Below, in pieces: positions 6,196 to 10,908 of a stretch of DNA of 10,908 bases (within the stretch, counting starts at the first letter, position 1; the number at the start of each line of letters is the position of its first letter). Under the pieces are notes generated by a model. The model was not told where the DNA came from and ran no database searches. It worked only from the letters and a program-made list of their open reading frames with translations. Both the position numbers and the translations under genes were made by a program. Source of the DNA: UBA6019 sp036564345 (GTDB lineage Bacteria; Chloroflexota; Dormibacteria; Dormibacterales; Dormibacteraceae); assembly GCA_036564345.1 (NCBI GenBank), contig DATCOZ010000097.1, positions 1 to 10,908 of the forward strand, read 5' to 3'.

Positions 6196-6228
6196 GTTCA
6201 GTACCCCGTTGGGGAACGGGGTCTGAAC
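6196..6228. promoter_or_regulatory. Strong 14-bp hairpin / inverted repeat in a divergent intergenic region
   Basis: GTTCAG (6196-6201), a single unpaired T, and ACCCCGTT (6203-6210) pair perfectly with AACGGGGT (6215-6222) and CTGAAC (6223-6228) around a GGGG loop. This makes 14 base pairs with one bulge. It lies in the 159-base gap between the divergent molybdoprotein and zinc-ribbon genes. TAGGCT at 6229-6234 follows it directly, and a second TAGGCT at 6278-6283 lies 11 bases before ATG 6295. No T-run follows on either strand, so a terminator is unlikely. An operator or a structured RNA leader is possible. Confidence 0.5.
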
Positions 6229-6294
6229 TAGGCTGCGTTCCTTAACAGGACGTAGCAGGAATGTTTCAGCGCGCTTTTAGGCTCAATTCCCGAT

Positions 6295-6666
6295 ATGGAG
6301 CAAGTCGTCCTCCGGGTTCTCAGGGCAGAGGTGCGCCGGCGGAAGTGCCCGGGCTGTGCCAACTCGCTGCGCCGCGCCGATATCGAGGCGAGCTTTCGAA
6401 ACGACAAGAGCATCCAGCTCCACTTTCGCTGCCGGTTCTGCTCATTCGAGGGCGGAGGCCAGTTCGAGCTGACCGCCGAGATGTGCCGCGAGGCGGCCGA
6501 GATCGCGACCGCCGAGGGCGAGGAGCTGCTCCTCCCCGAGCCGGTCTCGGTGCCCGAGCTCGACACGATCACGGGCGATGACCTGATCGCCGTCCACGAG
6601 CTGCTCAACGGCTGGAGCGGCGACTTCAGCCAGCTTTTGGAGAAGAGCTCACTCCCGAGCGCCTGA
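6295..6666 (+). CDS. Small zinc-ribbon protein of unknown function (123 aa)
   Basis: The protein carries two CxxC knuckles, Cys18-Pro-Gly-Cys21 and Cys46-Arg-Phe-Cys49, spaced as in a four-cysteine zinc ribbon. The N-terminus is basic (RAEVRRRK), which would suit nucleic-acid or protein contacts. An acidic middle (about 67-90, EEAAEIATAEGEELLLPEP-like in character) leads to a helical C-terminus with DDLIAVHELLNGWSGDFSQLL. I know no named family with this arrangement. There is no membrane segment. ATG 6295 is the first start giving both knuckles; no Shine-Dalgarno sequence precedes it, and TAGGCT lies 11 bases upstream. The S9 peptidase gene follows after 31 bases on the same strand, so co-transcription is possible, although that gene may also have its own promoter. 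Roles such as a regulator or an adaptor are guesses. Confidence 0.75.
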   Translation: MEQVVLRVLRAEVRRRKCPGCANSLRRADIEASFRNDKSIQLHFRCRFCSFEGGGQFELTAEMCREAAEIATAEGEELLLPEPVSVPELDTITGDDLIAVHELLNGWSGDFSQLLEKSSLPSA

Positions 6667-6682
6667 CCTCCTCCGGCTAGTG

Positions 6683-6688
6683 TTAAAT
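6683..6688 (+). promoter_or_regulatory. -10-like TTAAAT before the S9 peptidase gene
   Basis: TTAAAT lies 9 bases before ATG 6698, in a 31-base gap with no Shine-Dalgarno sequence. A near-leaderless transcript from here would explain why a same-strand gene lacks a ribosome-binding site. There is no visible -35 element; the region overlaps the end of the upstream gene. Confidence 0.35.
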
Positions 6689-6697
6689 CGGCACTTA

Positions 6698-8719
6698 ATG
6701 CCGTTACCTCCCTTTACCGCCGACGACATCTACCGCTTCACGTGGATCGACCACGTCCGGCTCGACTCGGCCGGGGAGCGGGTCGCCTACGTGGTCCGCC
6801 GGGCCGACCGTGATGCGGTCGACTACCGGAGCCAGGTCTACATCCGGGGTCTCGCCGCCGGCGCCCCGGTCGTCCAGGCGACCGCCGGGCAGAAGGACGA
6901 CTCGCCGGAGTGGGCGCCCGACGGCCGCCGGCTCGCCTACGTCGCCAAGAAGGGAAGCGCCCGCCAGGTTTTCCTGCTCGACCCGGACGCCGGCGACGCG
7001 CGGCAGCTGACCTCTCTCCAGTTCGGTGCCGGCGAGCCGAAGTGGTCGCCCGACGGGCGCCGGATCGCCTTCAAGGGCTCGGTGATCGGACACCCCGAGG
7101 GTATCGTCGCCGACCCGCGACCGCCTGAGGGAGGGCCCGACGCGCCGCCCCGTGCGCCGATCGCCCGGGTGGCCCAGGGCCTCGACTACAAGTTCGACGG
7201 TCGCGGCTATCTCGACGGCCGGCGGGGCCACCTCTTCGTCATCTCCGCGGACGGTGGAGAGCCGCTCCAGCTGACCTCGGGCCGCTGGGACGTCGGCGGC
7301 TTCGACTGGTCGCCCGACGGCAAGAGCCTCGTGCTCGCCGGCAACGCCGAGCCGGACAACGACCTCATGGAGACCAACTTCGTCTATGTCGTGCCGGCGG
7401 CGGGCGGTGCCCTTCGCCAGGTTGCCGGCGGCCTCGAGATCGTGGTGCCCCGCTGGTCGCCGAAGGGCGACCTGATCGCCTTCGCCGGCACCGACGTGGT
7501 GGCCGGCAGCTATACGAGGCTCTGGCTCGTCTCAGCCTCCGGTGACGACCAGCGATGCATCACGGCCGGGGATGACATCTGCGTTGGCGACCACTGCATC
7601 TCCGACATGCGCGGCGGCCACGGGTTCGAGATCAACTGGAGCGCGGACGGCACCCGGGTCATCTTCCCGGTCGCCCTTGCGGGCCGAACCGAGCTCTGGT
7701 CCTGCGGCGTGACCGGCACGGAACTTCGGCCCGAGATCGAGGGCAACCGGCAGGTCGTCGACTGGAGCCGTGGCGGCGGCGCGATCGCCTTCTGTGCTTC
7801 CGACCCGACGACACCCGGAGACCTCTTCGTCGATGACGCGGAAGGCGAGCGCCGCCTCACCACGAGCAACCCCTTCATCGCCGGTCGCAGCCTGGCGATG
7901 CCCGAGCGCTGGGAGTTCACCGCCGCCGACGGGCTGAAGCTGGAGGGCTGGCTGCTGAAGCCGGAGGGCTTCGACCCCGGTCGCCGATGGCCGCTGGTGA
8001 TGGAGATCCACGGCGGCCCGCACGGCGAGTACTCCTGGTCCTTCTTCCACGAGTTCCAGGTCCTGGCGAGCCTGGGCTACCTCGTCTTCTACGTCAACCC
8101 GCGCGGCTCCTGCGGTTACGGCGAGGCCTTTCAGCGCGCTTGCGTCATGGATTGGGGCGGCAAGGACTACGAGGACCTGATGACATCCCTCGACCAGCTC
8201 ATCGAGCGGACCGGCTACGTCGACACCGATCGGATGGGTATCGGCGGCGGCTCCTTCGGCGGGTTCATGACGAACTGGATTGTGGGCCACACGGATCGCT
8301 TCAAGGCAGCGGTTTCGATGCGCTCGATCGCCGACTTCGTGAGCGACTACCGAGCCTGCGACATCGCCCTCTGGAACGACCAGGAGATGGGCGTTCTGAA
8401 CTGGTCGGATCCCCGCTCGATGTGGGAACGCTCGCCGATCCGCTACGTCGAGAGCATCCGCACGCCCCTGCTCCTCACCCACGGCGAGATGGACCTCCGC
8501 TGCCCGATCCACCAGGCGGAAGAGCTGTTCGGTGCGCTGCGCGTGCTCCGCCGGGAGGTGGAGCTGGTGCGCTTCCCCGAGGAGACCCACGACCTCTCCC
8601 GCTCTGGGCGCCCGGACCGCCGGGTCGAGCGCCTGAACCGGATCGCCGGTTGGTTCCACAAGCACATCCCGCTCGGAGCCCGCGAAACGGCGTCGGCGGT
8701 CACGACCGCGGGCGACTGA
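6698..8719 (+). CDS. S9 family serine peptidase (prolyl oligopeptidase / acylaminoacyl-peptidase type)
   Basis: The 673-residue protein is a two-domain S9 peptidase, which cleaves short peptides held inside a propeller-capped cavity. Residues 1-400 hold WD40-like PD40 repeats, seen as EWAPDGRR (71-78), KWSPDGRR (115-122), DWSPDGKS (203-210), RWSPKGDL (252-259) and NWSADGTR (313-320). The C-terminal alpha/beta hydrolase has HGGPHG (438-443) near the oxyanion region. The nucleophile is Ser519 in GGGSFGG, the acid is Asp599 in HGEMDLRCP, and the base is His631 in EETHDLSRSG. All three are intact. No signal peptide is visible, so it is likely cytosolic. The start is ATG 6698, because PLPPFTADDIYRF resembles the usual family N-terminus; an in-frame GTG at 6680 would add six residues but would overlap the promoter-like site. 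Whether it acts as an acylaminoacyl-peptidase or a dipeptidyl peptidase cannot be told. Confidence 0.93.
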   Translation: MPLPPFTADDIYRFTWIDHVRLDSAGERVAYVVRRADRDAVDYRSQVYIRGLAAGAPVVQATAGQKDDSPEWAPDGRRLAYVAKKGSARQVFLLDPDAGDARQLTSLQFGAGEPKWSPDGRRIAFKGSVIGHPEGIVADPRPPEGGPDAPPRAPIARVAQGLDYKFDGRGYLDGRRGHLFVISADGGEPLQLTSGRWDVGGFDWSPDGKSLVLAGNAEPDNDLMETNFVYVVPAAGGALRQVAGGLEIVVPRWSPKGDLIAFAGTDVVAGSYTRLWLVSASGDDQRCITAGDDICVGDHCISDMRGGHGFEINWSADGTRVIFPVALAGRTELWSCGVTGTELRPEIEGNRQVVDWSRGGGAIAFCASDPTTPGDLFVDDAEGERRLTTSNPFIAGRSLAMPERWEFTAADGLKLEGWLLKPEGFDPGRRWPLVMEIHGGPHGEYSWSFFHEFQVLASLGYLVFYVNPRGSCGYGEAFQRACVMDWGGKDYEDLMTSLDQLIERTGYVDTDRMGIGGGSFGGFMTNWIVGHTDRFKAAVSMRSIADFVSDYRACDIALWNDQEMGVLNWSDPRSMWERSPIRYVESIRTPLLLTHGEMDLRCPIHQAEELFGALRVLRREVELVRFPEETHDLSRSGRPDRRVERLNRIAGWFHKHIPLGARETASAVTTAGD

Positions 8720-8932
8720 AGCTGACGCGGCGCGCGAGCCGAGTCCGAATCAGCGCGAAGTCACAAAGAGCACCAGGACGCACGGAGAAACGTTTTGGAA
8801 CCGGACGGCTGTCGAACGCCGGGTGGGCTTCCACGTCAACTTCAATACCGACCGACTCACGAACAGGCACCAGAGAAGTGTGAACGCCTCACTCCTCTCG
8901 GATTCCTTTGTGCTCCTCGACAGCGGTTCTCG
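8720..8932. other. Gap between two convergent genes
   Basis: This 213-base gap separates the stop codons of the S9 peptidase and the acyl-CoA synthetase genes. It is less GC-rich than its flanks. I see no convincing ORF, tRNA or classical terminator. AAACGTTT, an 8-bp palindrome near 8787-8794, is the only notable short symmetry. Transcription must end here from both sides, possibly by a factor-dependent route. Confidence 0.5.
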
Positions 8933-10471
8933 CTAGCCCGAGGCCGGCACCCCGATCTGCCGCTTGAGCTCCTTCTTCAGGATCTTGCCCGTCGGGCCCT
9001 TCGGCAGCGAGTCCAGGAAGCGGATCGTGCGCGGGTACTTGTAGGCCGCGACCCGCTCCTTGGTGAAGGCGATCAGGTCTTCCTCGGTCACCGCCTGTCC
9101 CGGCTTCAGCGACACGACCGCGGAGACCTCCTCGCCCATCCGCTCGTCGGGAACGCCGATGACGGCGGCCTCCTGGACCGCCGGGTGCGCATAGAGGACC
9201 TCCTCGACCTCCCTCGGGTAGACGTTGAAGCCGCCCCGGATGATCAGCTCCTTCTTGCGGTCGACGATGAAGAAGAAGCCGTCCTCGTCCTGGTAGCCCA
9301 TGTCGCCGCTGTGGAACCAGCCGCCCTTGAACGCCTCGGCGGTGGCTTCCGGCTTCTTGTAGTAGCCCTTCATCACGTTGTGGCCGCGGATCACGATCTC
9401 GCCCACGTTGTCCTTGCCGGGCGGGAGGGACTTGTCGTCCTCGCTGAAGATCTTCATGTCGACGCCCCAGATCCGCTTCCCGATGGAGCCGAAGCGGCGC
9501 TCCTCGAGGCTCTGGTTGAAGGATGCCGTGGGCGACGTCTCGGAGAGCCCGTAGCCCTCCAGGATGGTGAGCCCGAAGCGCTTCTCGAAGGTCGTCATCA
9601 CTTCCGCCGGCATGGACGCGCCGCCGGAGACGGCGACCCGCAGCGAGGAGAGGTCGTAGCTGGCGACCTGGGGATCGTGGAGGAGGGCGAAGAACATCGT
9701 CGGCACACCGCTGAAGACGGTCACCCTGTCGCGCTGGATCGCCTCGCAGACGGCGGCGACCTCGAATCGGGGCACAAGCGAGATCATCCCGGCGTAGCGC
9801 ATCGACACGTTCATCACGCTCGACTGCCCGAAGGAGTGGAAGAGCGGCAGGACGGCCAGGCCGACGTCGTCATCCCGGAAGCCGAACAGGCCGCCCGATG
9901 TGGTGCAGTTCATGTAGAGGTTGAAATGCGTCAGCTCGGCGCCCTTCGGCTTGCCGGTCGTACCCGAGGTGTAGAGGATCACCGCGGTGTCGTCCGGGCT
10001 CGTCGGCGCCATGTCGAAGCGGGAGTCGCCCCCCATCAGCTCGGTGAAGGAGCGGGAGCCCTCGGGTACGGCGTCGGAGCCCGGCTTGTTGACCACGAAG
10101 ACCGTCACCCCGCTCGGCGTGCCCTTCAGGGCCTCGGCCGCGAAGTCCTCCCAGGCGATCAGGAACTTCGCCTCCGAGTCGCTCAGGTAAAAGTTCACCT
10201 CGGGCGCCTTGAGGAGGACGTTCATGGGGACGACGATCCCGCCCGCCTTGAGGACGCCGTAGTAGGAGATGACGAACTGGGGGACGTTGGGCAGCATGAT
10301 GCCGACCCTCTCGCCCTGCTTCAGGCCCTGCTGCTGGAGCGAGGAGGCGACCTGGTTGGAGAGCGCGTCGACCTGTCCGTAGGAGAGCCGGAAGGGGTGG
10401 AGAACGACCGCCTCCTTGTCCGGATGAGCAAACGCGGATTCGGCGAGGATGACGGCGAGATTCAGGCTCAT
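8933..10471 (-). CDS. Long/medium-chain acyl-CoA synthetase (AMP-forming ligase)
   Basis: The 512-residue enzyme belongs to the ANL superfamily. These enzymes activate a carboxylic acid with ATP to an acyl-adenylate and then form the CoA thioester. The phosphate-binding loop YTSGTTGKPKG is at 167-177. The acyl-adenylate motif YGLSETSP is at 307-314. GEIVIRGHNVMKGYYKKPEA (358-377) and HSGD (387-390) follow. The hinge and C-terminal domain motif DRKKELIIRGGFNVYP is at 404-419. The catalytic lysine is Lys496 in PTGKILKKEL. All are intact and in order. The sequence looks like fatty-acid ligases (FadD-like), but substrate chain length cannot be read from it; an aromatic or short-chain acid is possible. 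ATG 10471 gives the usual short N-terminus. TACGAT lies 7 bases upstream and there is no Shine-Dalgarno sequence. A large antisense open frame covering this gene is a shadow. Confidence 0.93.
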   Translation of the reverse strand: MSLNLAVILAESAFAHPDKEAVVLHPFRLSYGQVDALSNQVASSLQQQGLKQGERVGIMLPNVPQFVISYYGVLKAGGIVVPMNVLLKAPEVNFYLSDSEAKFLIAWEDFAAEALKGTPSGVTVFVVNKPGSDAVPEGSRSFTELMGGDSRFDMAPTSPDDTAVILYTSGTTGKPKGAELTHFNLYMNCTTSGGLFGFRDDDVGLAVLPLFHSFGQSSVMNVSMRYAGMISLVPRFEVAAVCEAIQRDRVTVFSGVPTMFFALLHDPQVASYDLSSLRVAVSGGASMPAEVMTTFEKRFGLTILEGYGLSETSPTASFNQSLEERRFGSIGKRIWGVDMKIFSEDDKSLPPGKDNVGEIVIRGHNVMKGYYKKPEATAEAFKGGWFHSGDMGYQDEDGFFFIVDRKKELIIRGGFNVYPREVEEVLYAHPAVQEAAVIGVPDERMGEEVSAVVSLKPGQAVTEEDLIAFTKERVAAYKYPRTIRFLDSLPKGPTGKILKKELKRQIGVPASG

Positions 10472-10478
10472 GCAACGA

Positions 10479-10484
10479 ATCGTA
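10479..10484 (-). promoter_or_regulatory. -10-like TACGAT before the acyl-CoA synthetase gene
   Basis: On the minus strand the sequence reads TAATACGATTCGTTGC then ATG. TACGAT is 7 bases from the start codon, matching a leaderless promoter. The core AATACGATTC is identical to the sequence upstream of the FixC-like gene (3228-3237). No clear -35 element was found 16-18 bases further up. Confidence 0.45.
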
Positions 10485-10535
10485 TTACCGCCACCCCGAA
10501 CTAGCCGGTCCCGACCACTGTGGCTCCAAACTTGG

Positions 10536-10562
10536 TATTGCGTCCCAGGGCTGGGCGCAATA
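10536..10562. repeat. 11-bp inverted repeat with one bulge (hairpin)
   Basis: TATTGCG (10536-10542), one unpaired T, and CCCA (10544-10547) pair with TGGG (10552-10555) and CGCAATA (10556-10562) around the loop GGGC. There is no T-run on either side, so it does not look like a terminator. It starts about 65 bases upstream of the acyl-CoA synthetase ATG and about 250 bases upstream of the gene at 10808. It could be an operator or part of a structured leader. Confidence 0.55.
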
Positions 10563-10807
10563 TATTGTGTGCGTGAGCTCGCACGACCGTAGGGTCGGCA
10601 TGCCGCCGCGAAACAGCTCCCAGCCCGCCGACCTCCGGCGCTGTTCGATCCGCTCGCGCCGAGCCGCCGGTGCTTTCGGGCGAGGGACCGACGCCGAGCC
10701 GGCGGTCCGCAGGGGACGACCCGTCCAGATCGTTCGGTAGCAGGTTCCGCCCCGGTCTCGGGTCGGTCGGTGCCCTGCTACCTTTGGTGGGCACGGGAGG
10801 AACCAAA

Positions 10808-10908
10808 ATGGCAAAGATCAAGGCATTCAGTCCTGAGTTCGCGTCCGCTCTCAAAGATGAGATCAACAAGTCCTCGGCCTACAAGCAGGCCGGCAAGGGC
10901 TGGAAGTG
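10808..10908 (+). CDS. Start of a gene, possibly an SCP2-like lipid-binding protein (truncated)
   Basis: Thirty-three codons are visible before the window ends. The start is firm: ATG 10808 has a strong Shine-Dalgarno sequence, GGGAGG at 10795-10800, seven bases upstream, the best in the window. The N-terminus begins MAKIKAFSPEFASAL and continues KDEINKSSAYKQAGKGWK. The pattern of a short acidic/hydrophobic opening, an IN-S-x-x-Y helix and A-x-x-W resembles the first helices of SCP2 sterol-binding-domain proteins, which bind lipids or acyl-CoA. The match is from memory and covers too little for certainty. The adjacent divergent acyl-CoA synthetase gives mild support. This is the one gene here that clearly has a leader with a ribosome-binding site. 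Confidence 0.6.
   Translation, partial: MAKIKAFSPEFASALKDEINKSSAYKQAGKGWK

Larger units (their letters stand above)
10472..10807. other. Non-coding divergent region with several hairpins
   Basis: This 336-base stretch lies between divergent genes and is the longest gap in the window. Two minus-strand frames cross it, but their Pro/Arg/Ser-rich products look like shadows. It holds, in order, the strong hairpin at 10536-10562, the palindrome CAATATATTG (10558-10567), GTGCG/CGCAC (10569-10584), CGACC/GGTCG with a GTAG loop (10584-10597) and the palindrome CGGCATGCCG (10596-10605). Further right is GC-rich sequence with no pattern I recognise. TACCTT at 10779-10784 is a weak -10 candidate for the gene at 10808. 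I could not fit a known riboswitch or tRNA. Confidence 0.5.

Noticed and set aside
7532..8665. 377-aa minus-strand open frame antisense to the S9 peptidase
   Set aside because: The peptidase on the plus strand has a complete catalytic triad and repeats; the antisense product has no recognisable motif.
8795..10504. 569-aa plus-strand open frame antisense to the acyl-CoA synthetase gene
   Set aside because: It mirrors a gene with all family motifs intact, and its product is a low-complexity Arg/Leu/Glu/Asp-rich sequence typical of antisense frames in GC-rich DNA.
10621..10680. TTCGATCC, resembling a tRNA T-loop
   Set aside because: The flanking bases (CGCTG and CGCTC) do not form the required stem, and no acceptor or anticodon arm fits around it.
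10485..10869. Two minus-strand open frames across the right-hand intergenic region
   Set aside because: Their products are Arg/Pro/Ser-rich, lack ribosome-binding sites, and one runs antisense into the well-supported gene at 10808.

Overview
This window is a GC-rich bacterial chromosomal stretch with twelve supported genes. Ten are complete, one (a DUF952 gene) has no normal start codon, and one is cut off at the right edge. I see no mobile element, phage gene, CRISPR array, rRNA or tRNA. Gene density is high, gaps are short, and most upstream regions lack a strong Shine-Dalgarno sequence but carry a -10-like hexamer within about 4-11 bases of the start codon. That architecture suits lineages rich in leaderless mRNAs, such as Actinomycetota or soil Chloroflexota/Dormibacterota-type bacteria. 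The phylum guess is inference, because no ribosomal or other phylogenetic marker lies in the window.

Layout: (1) 74-627, two small plus-strand genes: an 84-aa protein of unknown function and an 83-aa single-pass membrane protein with a Ser/Pro tail. (2) 638-1132 (minus), a 164-aa protein of unknown function, divergent from (3) 1221-2667 (plus), an alpha-methylacyl-CoA racemase-type CaiB/BaiF enzyme followed directly by the DUF952 protein. (4) 2613-3218 (minus), dephospho-CoA kinase (coaE), overlapping the DUF952 gene tail to tail and divergent by only 26 bp from (5) 3245-4582 (plus), a FixC-type FAD:quinone oxidoreductase. (6) 4639-6135 (minus), a five-helix membrane protein fused to a sulfite-oxidase-type molybdopterin domain, with a twin-arginine-like motif before its last helix. 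(7) 6295-8719 (plus), a small zinc-ribbon protein and an S9-family serine peptidase. (8) 8933-10471 (minus), an acyl-CoA synthetase. (9) 10472-10807, a non-coding stretch with several hairpins, leading into (10) a truncated plus-strand gene that may encode an SCP2-like lipid-binding protein.

Several genes share a CoA/acyl-CoA theme: the ligase can activate a fatty acid, the racemase can set the configuration of a 2-methyl-branched acyl-CoA, FixC-type enzymes pass electrons from flavoproteins to quinone, coaE makes CoA, and SCP2-like proteins bind lipids. They are not one operon (strands alternate), so this is neighbourhood rather than proof of a pathway. I found no clear undescribed multi-gene system. 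The most notable points are the apparent leaderless-promoter pattern, the 26-bp divergent coaE/fixC-like region, the DUF952 gene lacking a normal start, the internal Tat motif in the molybdoprotein, the FixC-like enzyme with no visible ferredoxin partner, and two strong hairpins in intergenic DNA.
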